A DNA stretch of 64,000 bases, from the NCBI RefSeq assembly GCF_003402415.2, contig NZ_AP036014.1, forward strand, positions 2,170,001 to 2,234,000, given 5' to 3'. The notes beneath the pieces were generated by a model, which did not search any database, had not been told where the DNA came from, and saw only the letters and a list, made by a program, of their open reading frames with translations. Position 1 is the first letter of the stretch; the number at the start of each line of letters is the position of its first letter. The translations under genes were made by a program, and so were the position numbers. Below are positions 1 through 8,185 of this stretch, in pieces. This DNA is from Cupidesulfovibrio sp000226255. GTDB taxonomy: Bacteria > Desulfobacterota > Desulfovibrionia > Desulfovibrionales > Desulfovibrionaceae.

Positions 1-1
1 G

Positions 2-160
2 GTGCCCAAGCAGGTGGAATTCCGCGATGACCTGCCCAAGACCGTGGTGGGCAAGGTGCTGCGCCGCATCCTGCGCGCCGAGGAAGAGGAAAAGCTGAAG
101 GCGGAACTGGCCGCATCTTCAGCCACTGCCGCCGCATCCGACGAGGACGGGGCGCAGTAG
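2..160 (+). CDS. C-terminus of an AMP-dependent acyl-CoA synthetase (5' truncated)
   Basis: The window opens inside this gene, so only the last 52 residues are visible. They begin with a PKQVEFRDDLPKTVVGKVLR segment, the C-terminal lid of the ANL superfamily (long-chain fatty acid-CoA ligases). The lysine of KxxxGK[VI]xRR is the conserved catalytic lysine of the adenylation step. An Ala/Ser-rich acidic tail follows. The protein would activate a fatty acid with ATP and load it onto CoA. The substrate cannot be read from this fragment. The dtd gene follows after 34 bp. Confidence 0.8.
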   Translation: MPKQVEFRDDLPKTVVGKVLRRILRAEEEEKLKAELAASSATAAASDEDGAQ

Positions 161-194
161 GCCCCGCCCGGCGCGCACGGCGAAAGGAACGGCC

Positions 195-737
195 ATGCAA
201 CTGCTGCTGCAACGGGCGCGCCGGGGTTCGGTGACGGTGGACGGCCGGACGGTGGCCGTCATCGGCCCCGGGCTGGTGGTGCTGGCGGGCTTTGGCCCGC
301 GCGACGCCGCCACCCTGCCCGGCGAACCCCGCTGGGCGGGCATGATCGACAAGCTGCTGGACCTGCGCGTGTTCCCCGACGACGCGGGCAAGATGAACGT
401 GGGCCTGCGCGACTGGGCCGTGCCGCCGGACATGCGGGCCGGGGACGATGCTGGCCCGGCCTTCGGCGAACTGCTGCTGGTGCCGCAGTTCACCCTGTAC
501 GCCGACTGCCGCAAGGGGCGCCGCCCGTCGTTTTCCGCCGCCGCGCCGCCCGCCGTGGCCGCGCGGCTGTTCGACCAACTGACCGCCGACATTGACGCAC
601 GCCTGCCGGGGCGGGTACGCTGTGGCATCTTCGCGGCCGACATGGACGTGGCCCTCGTCAACTGGGGGCCGGTGACCATCCGGCTGTGCGATGACGACCT
701 TTTCCCGGAGCGGCGACCACCCCATGGCGGCGGATGA
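195..737 (+). CDS. dtd: D-aminoacyl-tRNA deacylase (DTD)
   Basis: DTD removes D-amino acids (and glycine mischarged on tRNA-Ala) from tRNA in the cytoplasm. The protein has 180 residues, somewhat longer than the usual ~145-150. It starts with the typical MxxLLQRxxxxSVTVDG strand. QFTLY at residues 98-102 and the Gly-cisPro motif GPVT at 158-161 are the two active-site signatures. The extra length comes from a Pro/Gly/Asp-rich insertion at about residues 77-90 and a C-terminal extension of about 15 residues. The 3' end overlaps the start of the downstream phosphatase gene, suggesting co-transcription. The family assignment is firm. Confidence 0.93.
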   Translation: MQLLLQRARRGSVTVDGRTVAVIGPGLVVLAGFGPRDAATLPGEPRWAGMIDKLLDLRVFPDDAGKMNVGLRDWAVPPDMRAGDDAGPAFGELLLVPQFTLYADCRKGRRPSFSAAAPPAVAARLFDQLTADIDARLPGRVRCGIFAADMDVALVNWGPVTIRLCDDDLFPERRPPHGGG

Positions 738-2133
738 CATCACCCTTCTCATCGCCGCGCCCTCCCCGCTGACGCGCGAGACGCTGCGCCGCCTGTCGGG
801 AACGGGGCGCACCGTGCTGCGCGCCGCCACCCTGGCCGAAGCGCTGGCGCTGCACGCCGCGCGCCGCCCCCACGTGGTCATCATCGACGCCGACCTGCAG
901 AACCCCGCCGGTCCTGGCGGTCCTGGCGGTTCTGGCGGTCCTGGCGGTCCTGACGGACCTGGCAGCGCGCATCCCGCGACCCGTCCGGCAGAGCCCTCGT
1001 TGACATCCCCGCCCCCGCCGCCTCCCTACGATGCAGTTCCGCCGCCCGTCATCCGCCAGCCCGGGCACCGGGCCGACAGGGGCCCCGTGCTGGACCTGGT
1101 GCGCGCCATCCGCGCCGAACGCGGCGACGAGGACGTGTTCCTCATCGTGCTGACGGAACCGGAGGACCACGACCTGCGGAACGAAGCGCTGGCCCTGGGG
1201 GCCAACGACGCCCTGCGCCTGCCGCTGGAACCTCCGGAACTGGATGCCCGCGTGGCCGTGGGCGCGCGGCAGGCCCGCATGGCCCGCCGCCTGCGCTCCT
1301 ATTCCGACCGCCTGAGCCGCGAAATGGCCCGGGTGGCCGAGTTGCAAATGCGCCTTCTGCCGTCCTCGTCGCCCTACCTGCCCGGCCTGCACGTGGAAAG
1401 CCTGTACCGACCCTCCGGCGACGCCAGCGGCGACTATTTCGACTACTTCCTGCTGCCGCAGCGCACCGGGAACGGCACCAGCGGGTCAAACGGGCCGGTG
1501 CTGCGCGTGGTCATCGCCGACGTTTCGGGCCACGGGGCGCGCGCCGCGTTCCTGATGAGCATCGTGCGCACCTTGGTGCGCGCCCAGAACGACGGCGCGG
1601 CGGCCCGCCAGGCCGACGGCATGCCCCCCCAGCCGCTCACCGAGACCGTACACCGCATCAACCGCCACTTGGTGGACATCATCGGGGGCGAGCCGGACTT
1701 CGTCACCCTGTTCGCGGGCGACATCGACTTTTCCACGGGCACGCTGGAATACGTCAACGCCGGGCACTGTCCGGCCCTGCTGCGCGACGGCGCGGGCGGC
1801 GTGGACCGCCTGCCCTCCAACGCCCCGCTGCTGGGTTTTTTCAGCGCCGATTTCACGGCCGAACGCCGACCCTTTCCGCCCGGAAGCCAGCTTTTGCTGT
1901 TCACCGACGGGCTGCACGACTGGACGGTGCATGGCGGGGCGCGCCTTGGCCCCGAAAGGTTCCTGGCACTGACGGAGCCCTGCCTGCGCGCGGGCAGGGA
2001 CGTGCTGGCCGCCATGGAGGCCGCCCTGCACGACGCGGCGGGCGGCGCCCCGCCCCCCTTCCGCGACGACGTGACCGCCCTGTGGATACGCCGCGAAGGC
2101 CCCGTCGCCGGAAAACCCGCCAAACCGGATTAG
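724..2133 (+). CDS. PP2C-type serine phosphatase with degenerate receiver domain (RsbU/SpoIIE-like)
   Basis: The protein has 469 residues from the ATG at 724, which overlaps dtd by 14 bp; an in-frame ATG at 691 is possible but less economical. Residues 6-60 and about 125-200 form a CheY-like fold split by a Gly/Pro-rich insertion. The phosphoacceptor-like Asp55 is present, but the acidic pair of strand 1 is replaced by Ala-Ala and the conserved Lys before Pro is Leu, so normal phosphorylation is doubtful. From about residue 220 there is a SpoIIE/RsbU PP2C domain with SGDASGDYFD, IADVSGHG, FTDGLHDW and FRDDVTAL, which carry the metal-binding aspartates. It should dephosphorylate the STAS protein encoded downstream. 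Confidence 0.9.
   Translation: MAADDITLLIAAPSPLTRETLRRLSGTGRTVLRAATLAEALALHAARRPHVVIIDADLQNPAGPGGPGGSGGPGGPDGPGSAHPATRPAEPSLTSPPPPPPYDAVPPPVIRQPGHRADRGPVLDLVRAIRAERGDEDVFLIVLTEPEDHDLRNEALALGANDALRLPLEPPELDARVAVGARQARMARRLRSYSDRLSREMARVAELQMRLLPSSSPYLPGLHVESLYRPSGDASGDYFDYFLLPQRTGNGTSGSNGPVLRVVIADVSGHGARAAFLMSIVRTLVRAQNDGAAARQADGMPPQPLTETVHRINRHLVDIIGGEPDFVTLFAGDIDFSTGTLEYVNAGHCPALLRDGAGGVDRLPSNAPLLGFFSADFTAERRPFPPGSQLLLFTDGLHDWTVHGGARLGPERFLALTEPCLRAGRDVLAAMEAALHDAAGGAPPPFRDDVTALWIRREGPVAGKPAKPD
910..962 (+). repeat. In-frame 9-bp tandem repeat (GGTCCTGGC units)
   Basis: About six copies of a 9-bp unit, read as Gly-Pro-Gly (one Ser variant, one Asp variant), lie inside the receiver-like domain of the phosphatase. 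The unit length is a multiple of three, so copy-number change would lengthen or shorten a loop without a frameshift. Confidence 0.85.
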
Positions 2134-2209
2134 CACGACCGGACTGGCACGACGCACAGGCACGACCGCCAACGCCGCGCCCACGCACCACCGCTCACGG
2201 AACCGCGCC

Positions 2210-2695
2210 ATGCACAGCTACGAATTCACCACCACCGCGCAGCGCGAAACATACCGCCCCTTCGTGCGCGGCGTGGCGGCCACCATGGCCGCCTATCTGG
2301 CCAGCCCCACGCTGGTGCATCCGCTGGAACTGGTCACCGCCGAGGCGTGCGCCAACGTGGTGCGCCACGCCTACCCCGAAGGCCAGACCGGCCCCTTGCG
2401 GGTACGCCTGACGGTGACCCCGCGCGTGGGCATTGAGCTAGCGGTCACGGACTGGGGCCGGGGCTGCGCGGTCTGCCCCCTGCCGCCCGGCGGGCTTGCC
2501 GGACCCGGACTGCCGGACGTGCCCGAAGGGGCCACGTCCGGGCGGGGCTTGCGCATCATCGCCTGCCTGTGCGATGCCGTGACGGGTGAAACCGGCCCGG
2601 ACGGCAACACCCTGCATCTGCAATTGGCCATCCCGGAGGAACAATGGCGCACCTCGAACTTGACGATCACGGAAACATCCTTGTCGCGGCGCTGA
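2210..2695 (+). CDS. Anti-sigma-factor-type serine kinase/ATPase (RsbW-like)
   Basis: This is a 161-residue stand-alone GHKL ATPase of the RsbW/SpoIIAB type. The N box is EACANVVRHAYPEG (Glu45, Asn49), the G1 box is TDWGRG (Asp81) and the G2 box is SGRGLRII (residues 110-117). Such proteins phosphorylate a STAS antagonist and, when free, bind a target, classically a sigma factor. It lies between the PP2C phosphatase and the STAS gene and overlaps the latter by 52 bp, so the three form one partner-switching operon. No sigma factor gene is nearby, so the output target is unknown. The C-terminus after the overlap is specific to this protein. Confidence 0.88.
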   Translation: MHSYEFTTTAQRETYRPFVRGVAATMAAYLASPTLVHPLELVTAEACANVVRHAYPEGQTGPLRVRLTVTPRVGIELAVTDWGRGCAVCPLPPGGLAGPGLPDVPEGATSGRGLRIIACLCDAVTGETGPDGNTLHLQLAIPEEQWRTSNLTITETSLSRR

Positions 2696-2988
2696 CGGGC
2701 GAACTGACCCTGGCCAACGCCACCGAGGTCCGCACCGAACTGGAGCGGCTGTTCGGCCGCAAGGGCTTATCCGACGTGGTGCTGGACCTTGGCGCCGTGT
2801 CGTTCATGGACAGTTCCGGCCTCGGCACGCTGGTGGCCGCAAGCACCAAGGCGCGGTCCATGGGCCGCCGCCTGCTGCTGTACCGGCCCACCCCGGAAGC
2901 GGTGCACACCATGGAAACCGCGCAACTCACCGGGTTCTTTCCCATCCTCGACGACGAGGAGGACCTGCTGGCGCTCTTGCCCGATTAG
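2644..2988 (+). CDS. STAS-domain anti-sigma factor antagonist (RsbV/SpoIIAA-like)
   Basis: The protein has 114 residues and is a single STAS domain. SFMDSSGLGTLVAA (residues 53-66) is the signature loop, and Ser57, directly after Asp56, corresponds to the serine phosphorylated in SpoIIAA. It would be phosphorylated by the RsbW-like kinase just upstream and dephosphorylated by the PP2C protein two genes up. Its start lies inside the kinase gene in another frame, preceded by GGAGGA, which favours coupled synthesis of the partners. Confidence 0.9.
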   Translation: MAHLELDDHGNILVAALTGELTLANATEVRTELERLFGRKGLSDVVLDLGAVSFMDSSGLGTLVAASTKARSMGRRLLLYRPTPEAVHTMETAQLTGFFPILDDEEDLLALLPD

Positions 2989-3102
2989 GGCCAACAGCCA
3001 CGCAGACGCAAACCGGCAAGAACACGGCCATCCTTCGCCCGCAGTCCGGACAAGCGGCACGCACGCGCGGCGCCGCAGGCACAGCCCACGGGAGAGCGCC
3101 AC

Positions 3103-4245
3103 ATGCCTTACTACCTGCGCCACCATTTCGAGCCAGACTTCGACTACATGCACCTGAAGCCCAAGGCGGACGATGCCGGCAACATCGACCGCTACAACCT
3201 CGGCTACGTCCAGAACGTGGTGAAGGGGCAGGTGCTGGCGGAACTGCTGCCGCTCGAAGAGGCCACCGCCAGCGCGGTCGGCCCCCTGGACCCGCGTTAC
3301 GTCTACGACATCCCCCCGAAGGAGCTGCCCTGCGGCCCCAACTGCGAGGTGGACCCCGCCTCGCCCAACCGGGTGGTGGCCGACGCCAACGGGTACGTGT
3401 TCTACCACGACGGGCTGATCACGGTGAAGAAGATGCTCAACGTGCGGCGCGACGTGGATTTTCACACCGGCAACATCTTCTTCGTGGGCGACCTTGCCGC
3501 CCATGCGGACGTGAAGCCGGGCTTCGAAATCCAGGCCGACAACATCCTCATCAAGGGCATCGTGGAGGGCGCTGTGGTGCGCGCCCGTGGGGCCATTGCC
3601 TGCGAAAGCGGCATCAAGGGCGGCAAGGGCTGCCTGCTCGACGCGGGCGACACCTTGCGGGTGCCCTTTGCCGAAAACGCGGAACTGCGCTCGCACGGCA
3701 ACATGTACATCGAGCGCTTCGCCCTGCACTGCCGCGTCTACGCGGGCGCGAACCTCGTCGTGAAGGACCGCGTGCAGGGCGGCACCGTGCACGGCGCGGG
3801 CGTGGTGTACATCGAAAATCAGTTGGGCGGCGCGCAGGGCACCCCCACCAAGGTCAACCTGGGCTACGACCCCTTCAAGTTCCGCAAGATCACCCGGCTG
3901 GAGGATAACATCCGCGACCTGCGCCAGCGCATCGTCCACTACGAGGCCGTGGCCGCCGACACCCCGGCGGGCAAGGAAGAGCCGGTGCGCCGGCTGGAGG
4001 CCGCGCTGAAGAAGATGGACCGCCTGCTGCGCCAGCGCGCCGCGCTGTGGGAAGACCTGAAGCGCGGCGGCCCCATCGCAGAGCGCTGCCGCCTGGTGGT
4101 GCCCGGGCGCATCATGCCGGGCGTGGAGATTTCCATCGAGGAGTCGTGGATGGAAGTGCGCGAGGAACTGCGCGACGTGCGCATCGTGCTGCGCGACGGC
4201 GAACTGGCCGTCGAATCGCCCGCCCTGCCGCCCGCGTCGCGCTGA
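3103..4245 (+). CDS. FapA / DUF342 family protein
   Basis: The protein has 380 residues. Glycine- and valine-rich beta repeats (about residues 85-240, e.g. VDFHTGNIFFVGDL and KPGFEIQADNILIKGIVEG) match the DUF342/FapA right-handed beta-helix, followed by a coiled-coil at about residues 265-330 and a short beta C-terminus. The family (FapA, flagellar assembly protein A) is common in Vibrio, Bacillus and deltaproteobacteria; its biochemical role is poorly defined, with links to polar flagella and cell-surface functions. GGAGAG precedes the ATG. It lies 114 bp after the STAS gene and may be part of that transcription unit. The flagellar link is inferred from the family and from the flagellar genes at 8-15 kb. 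Confidence 0.82.
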   Translation: MPYYLRHHFEPDFDYMHLKPKADDAGNIDRYNLGYVQNVVKGQVLAELLPLEEATASAVGPLDPRYVYDIPPKELPCGPNCEVDPASPNRVVADANGYVFYHDGLITVKKMLNVRRDVDFHTGNIFFVGDLAAHADVKPGFEIQADNILIKGIVEGAVVRARGAIACESGIKGGKGCLLDAGDTLRVPFAENAELRSHGNMYIERFALHCRVYAGANLVVKDRVQGGTVHGAGVVYIENQLGGAQGTPTKVNLGYDPFKFRKITRLEDNIRDLRQRIVHYEAVAADTPAGKEEPVRRLEAALKKMDRLLRQRAALWEDLKRGGPIAERCRLVVPGRIMPGVEISIEESWMEVREELRDVRIVLRDGELAVESPALPPASR

Positions 4246-4324
4246 CGGCAGCCCGTGCCCTTGCCTCCTCCCGCCATCCATACCCCAACCGGGCTTCGCC
4301 CCGCGCAAAGGCATTTCACGGACC

Positions 4325-6205
4325 ATGCCGCCAGTTGACGAAACACCACGCGAGGCCGCATCGCGCCCGAGACTTGAAGTCCGAGCGCTGCCGTCGCCCG
4401 GCGCCGCTGGCCCGGCGGATTCCGGCCACAGGCCCGTCGCCGACGTCGAAGTCACCGTGGACGGCCGCACCCTGACCATGCTTGGTCCCGGCGGCCTCGC
4501 GCGCGAACTGGCCCTGCTGGCCCCGTATGAAAAGCTGCGGGCGGAAGCGGCGACAACCCCCATTTCTCCAGCACCCCCAAGCCTGCCCGTTCCGCACGCT
4601 CCGCCCACTCCCTTAGTCCTGCCCGTTCTTCTGGGCGCGGGAGCTGGCGCGGCCCTGGGCCGCCTGATGGAGATGCACGACGGCCCCGTGGCCGTGGTGG
4701 ACCGCACCCCGGAAATCCTTGCTGCCACGGCCTTGCGCGAGCGCCATGCCGACGCCACCGCCGCCGGGCGCATCCTATGGGTGACCGAAGACGACCCGGA
4801 CGACGCCCTGCGCACCCTCACCCGCTGGCAATACGAGAACGGCGGGCTGCCGCTGCTGCCCCTGCCGCACCCCTTCTACCTGCGGCTGGACCGCGCTCAC
4901 TACGCCCGCCTGCGGGACGTGCTGTCCGCAAGCGCACGGTTCAACTTCTGGGAGCGCGCCGCCTACCCCAAGTTCGCGGACCCCGCCGCCCTGCCGCGCG
5001 TGCTGCTGATCACCAGCCAGTACTTCCTGATGGGCGAGATCGTCACCGCCTGCCAGCGCCTGGGCGTGCCGCACCACCTGCTCACCCTGGACGACGACGA
5101 GGTGGGCCGCGCCGAATTCGTGGAAAAGCTGCTGCGCGCCGTGGTGGAGTTCCGGCCCGACTTCGCCTTCACCATCAACCACCTGGGAGTAGACCGCGAA
5201 GGCGTGCTGACCGACCTGCTGGAAAAGCTTCGCCTGCCGCTGGCCTCGTGGTTCGTGGACAACCCGCATCTGATACTCTACCTGTACCGGCGCATCGTCA
5301 GCCCGTGGACGGCCATCTTCACCTGGGACGCGGACAACCTGCCCTCGCTGCGCGACCTGGGCTTCGAGCACGTGGCCTATCTGCCCCTGGGCACCGACCC
5401 GGTGCGCTTCGCCCCACCCAGGGGCGCGCCGCCCGCCAACCATCCGTGGCGGGCGCGGGTGTCCTTCGTGGGCAATTCCATGGTCTACAAGGTGGCCCAC
5501 CGCATGAAGGCGGGCAAACTGCCCGCCGCGCTGCTGCGCTCGTACCGCGAGGTGGCGGCGGGGTTCGGCGCGCACGGCGAACGCTCCGTGGGGGCCTACC
5601 TGCGGGCGCACCAGCCGGAACTGGCCGACGTGTACGACGGGCTGGGGGGGATGGACGGGATGGACGACGCCGAGCGCCGCCTGTCCTACGAGACCATGCT
5701 GACCTGGGAGGCCACCCGCCAGTACCGGGCCGCCTGCGTGGCGCGCACCCTGCCCTTCGCCCCGCTCATCGTGGGCGACACCGGCTGGCGCAAGGTGTTC
5801 CGCGCCGCGCCCCCCGGCTGGCGGCTGCACCCGGAAATCAACTATTACACCGAACTGCCCGCGTTCTATCCGCTGTCCGACATCAACTTCAACTGCACCA
5901 GCAAGCAGATGAAGGGCGCGGTGAACCAGCGGGTGTTCGACGTGCCCGCCACCGGCTCGTTCGTGCTCACCGACTGGCGCGACCAGATCGAAAACCTGTT
6001 CGAGCCGGGCCGCGAGGTGGTCTGCTACGGCGAGCCGGAAGAAGCGGACGATCTGCTGCGCCGCTACCTGGAGCATCCGCAGGACCGCGCCCGCGTGGTG
6101 GCCGCCGCGCACAGGCGCATTCTTGCCGAACATACCTACGAGCACCGGCTGCGCGCGCTGCTGGACCACATGCGCCGCATATTCGGCCCGCCGCGCGCCA
6201 GGTAG
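4325..6205 (+). CDS. CgeB-like glycosyltransferase
   Basis: The protein has 626 residues. The N-terminal ~200 residues are a variable region. The middle and C-terminal parts resemble the CgeB/DUF3880 and glycosyltransferase family 1-like fold: the DNPHLILY segment, the WDADNLPSLRDLGF segment, and a C-terminal FNCTSKQMKGAVNQRVFDVP stretch followed by a LTDWRDQIENLFEPG donor-site region. No signal peptide or membrane span is visible, so it is probably cytoplasmic. It is followed after 11 bp by a GT9 transferase and then the flagellar genes, which suggests, without proving, a role in flagellin or surface-polysaccharide glycosylation. The acceptor sugar is unknown. Confidence 0.75.
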   Translation: MPPVDETPREAASRPRLEVRALPSPGAAGPADSGHRPVADVEVTVDGRTLTMLGPGGLARELALLAPYEKLRAEAATTPISPAPPSLPVPHAPPTPLVLPVLLGAGAGAALGRLMEMHDGPVAVVDRTPEILAATALRERHADATAAGRILWVTEDDPDDALRTLTRWQYENGGLPLLPLPHPFYLRLDRAHYARLRDVLSASARFNFWERAAYPKFADPAALPRVLLITSQYFLMGEIVTACQRLGVPHHLLTLDDDEVGRAEFVEKLLRAVVEFRPDFAFTINHLGVDREGVLTDLLEKLRLPLASWFVDNPHLILYLYRRIVSPWTAIFTWDADNLPSLRDLGFEHVAYLPLGTDPVRFAPPRGAPPANHPWRARVSFVGNSMVYKVAHRMKAGKLPAALLRSYREVAAGFGAHGERSVGAYLRAHQPELADVYDGLGGMDGMDDAERRLSYETMLTWEATRQYRAACVARTLPFAPLIVGDTGWRKVFRAAPPGWRLHPEINYYTELPAFYPLSDINFNCTSKQMKGAVNQRVFDVPATGSFVLTDWRDQIENLFEPGREVVCYGEPEEADDLLRRYLEHPQDRARVVAAAHRRILAEHTYEHRLRALLDHMRRIFGPPRAR

Positions 6206-6216
6206 CCGTCCACGCC

Positions 6217-7758
6217 ATGCCCGTCGCCCCCATCCCCCCGCCGTCCGCCGCCGCGCCGGACAACGCCCCCATCCTGGTGTTGCAGATGCAGCGCATGGGC
6301 GACCTGGTGCTGACCTTTCCGCTGCTGGCGTGGCTGCGGGCCGAACACCCGCGCCGCCCGCTGTGGGTGGTGGGCGAGGAGAAATTCTTCAAGGGGCTCA
6401 TGCCCATCGGGCCGGAGTCCGTCTTCTTTCCGTACGGCGCGGCAGACCGGCTGCGCCAGAACCGCTACCACCTGGTGATCAACCTCAGCCACCGGCCGGA
6501 AGCGGCGGCGCTGGCGGGGCAACTGCGCGCCGACGCCCATTTCGGCCCGCGCCTGGTGCCCGGAGGGGCAGGTGGAGGGAGCGGACGGGAGGCCAGCACC
6601 ACCTACGTGCATGGCCGCTGGCAACTGTACCGCACCTCGCTGGTGCACAACAACCGGCACAACCAGTTCCACTGGGCCGACCTGAACGCGCTGGACTGCG
6701 TGCCCCACGCCCGCCTGCGCTCCACGGATTGGCCGTGGCCGCTGTCCGAAGGACGCGACCCGCTGCGCGTGGGGCTGTTCCTGGGGGCCAGCGAGCCGGA
6801 AAAACGCCCACATGCCCCATTCTGGGCCGCGCTGGCCCGCGACCTGTTGCGGCGCGGGTTGAAGCCGGTGCTGCTGGGCGGCCCGGCAGAGGCCGCGCTG
6901 GGGGCCGACGTGGCCCACCGCGCCAGCACCCCGGCCCTGAACCTGTGCGGACGCTTCACCCTGCCGGAGCTGGTGGCCTTCACCCGCACCCTGCGCCTGC
7001 TGGTCACCCCCGACACCGGCCCCATGCACGTGGCCGCCTGGACCCAGACCCCCACGCTCAACCTGTCCATGGGCCCGGTGAACGCCTGGGAGACCGCGCC
7101 CTTTTCTCCCGGCCACCACGTGCTGCGCGCCACCATCAGTTGCGTGGGCTGCTGGCGGTGCATCCAGCCCTCGGTGCTGTGCCGCGACAGGTTCGACCCC
7201 GCGCGGGTGGCCTCGCTGGCGCATGCGCTGCTGCGCGAGCAGGACGCCGCCCACGCGGATGGCGAAAATGCCCCCGGCGCGCCCTCCTCGCGCCTGGCCC
7301 GATTGCGCCTGCCGGGGCTGGAACTGCTGCACACGGGGCGCGACGCGCTGGGCCTGTTCGATCTCGTGCCCCTGGCCGCACCGGCCTCAGGCCCCGCCGC
7401 CTCACCCCGCCGCCTGTTCGGCCTGTTCTGGAAGGCCTTCTGGGCGTGGCGGTTCGACCTGCACGGGGAAGCCGCCGCCCGCCGGGCCTGGGCCGACCTG
7501 GCGGCCGCATCGCCGCAGTTGGCCGAAACCCTGCGCCGCGCCCTGTCCGGCCTGGGCCGCGACCTGGCCCGCGCCCTGCGCGGGCACGCCCTAGGCAGAC
7601 AGACCGTTTTGCCGCCCGACTTCTGGCAGTCGCACCCGCCCATGCTGCGCCCCCTTACCGGGTACCTGCACATGTCCGTGCAGAACGCCGACGCAGCCCC
7701 CGCCGCCTGGGCCGAGGCCCTTGCCCTGGTGGAGGCCCTGGCCGCCCTCACGGCCTGA
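6217..7758 (+). CDS. Glycosyltransferase family 9 (heptosyltransferase-like) protein
   Basis: The protein has 513 residues from the ATG at 6217. The N-terminal PILVLQMQRMGDLVLTFPLL is the opening GT9 strand and helix (LPS heptosyltransferase type). The C-terminal Rossmann half carries VTPDTGPMHVAAW, the conserved D-[ST]GxxH nucleotide-sugar motif. A Cys cluster (CVGCWRC and a later VLCRDRF) and a long C-terminal extension (about residues 350-513) go beyond the usual GT9 length. It starts 11 bp after the CgeB-like gene, so the two are probably co-transcribed. Substrate and acceptor cannot be read from the sequence. Confidence 0.85.
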   Translation: MPVAPIPPPSAAAPDNAPILVLQMQRMGDLVLTFPLLAWLRAEHPRRPLWVVGEEKFFKGLMPIGPESVFFPYGAADRLRQNRYHLVINLSHRPEAAALAGQLRADAHFGPRLVPGGAGGGSGREASTTYVHGRWQLYRTSLVHNNRHNQFHWADLNALDCVPHARLRSTDWPWPLSEGRDPLRVGLFLGASEPEKRPHAPFWAALARDLLRRGLKPVLLGGPAEAALGADVAHRASTPALNLCGRFTLPELVAFTRTLRLLVTPDTGPMHVAAWTQTPTLNLSMGPVNAWETAPFSPGHHVLRATISCVGCWRCIQPSVLCRDRFDPARVASLAHALLREQDAAHADGENAPGAPSSRLARLRLPGLELLHTGRDALGLFDLVPLAAPASGPAASPRRLFGLFWKAFWAWRFDLHGEAAARRAWADLAAASPQLAETLRRALSGLGRDLARALRGHALGRQTVLPPDFWQSHPPMLRPLTGYLHMSVQNADAAPAAWAEALALVEALAALTA

Positions 7759-8185
7759 CGCTCCGCCCTTCCTCCCGCCCGTCACGGCATTTTCCACCGC
7801 GCGGAGCGACCACCGCACCGCGCGACATGCTGGCGTGCCCGTCCCATGTCGGCCCCATGTCGGTCCCATGCCGACCGCGCGCCACCTGCAACCGCGCGAC
7901 GTGCCCCCGCCCCCTTCCCACCCGCTGCCCCGGCTTCCGGCATCCTGCCCCCTGCGTGCCCCTTTCGGCGGGCGAAGCATCCCACCGTGCCCGCTCTCCA
8001 CTCCGCCGCCACCCGTCAACCATCAAGAATGGTCAAGATTTGCAAACAGCATTACCCCGCCGCCCCCCGCAGGCACGGCACGCATTGCCGGGCACGCCTG
8101 CCTTACGGCTCGCAACCAACTGGAATCACATAACGTAAAGTTTTGGAACGGTCCTTGTAATTCAATGGCTGCAAGGAGCCCCGGC
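7759..8185. other. Intergenic region before fliK
   Basis: I see no credible gene in these 427 bp. At about 7843-7876 a 10-bp word, CCCATGTCGG or a close variant, occurs three times in tandem. The last ~100 bp are AT-richer and carry a sigma-54-like promoter (8144-8159) followed by the fliK ribosome binding site AAGGAG at 8173-8178. Confidence 0.6.
8144..8159 (+). promoter_or_regulatory. Sigma-54-like promoter for fliK-flgD-flgE
   Basis: TGGAACG-N4-TTGTA matches the -24/-12 consensus TGGCACG-N4-TTGC[AT] with two mismatches; the GG doublet is intact and the -12 GC reads GT. It lies 27 bp before the fliK start. The flagellin gene nearby has a much better sigma-54 site, which makes RpoN control of this operon plausible. 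Confidence 0.55.

Noticed and set aside
4777..6216. Extending the GT9 gene upstream to 4777
   Set aside because: The extra frame lies inside the CgeB-like coding region in another reading frame and has the composition of a shadow frame; the GT9 domain begins right after the ATG at 6217.
7843..7876. CRISPR-like short tandem words (CCCATGTCGG)
   Set aside because: Only three copies, about 10-12 bp apart with no spacers of constant size, so not a CRISPR array.
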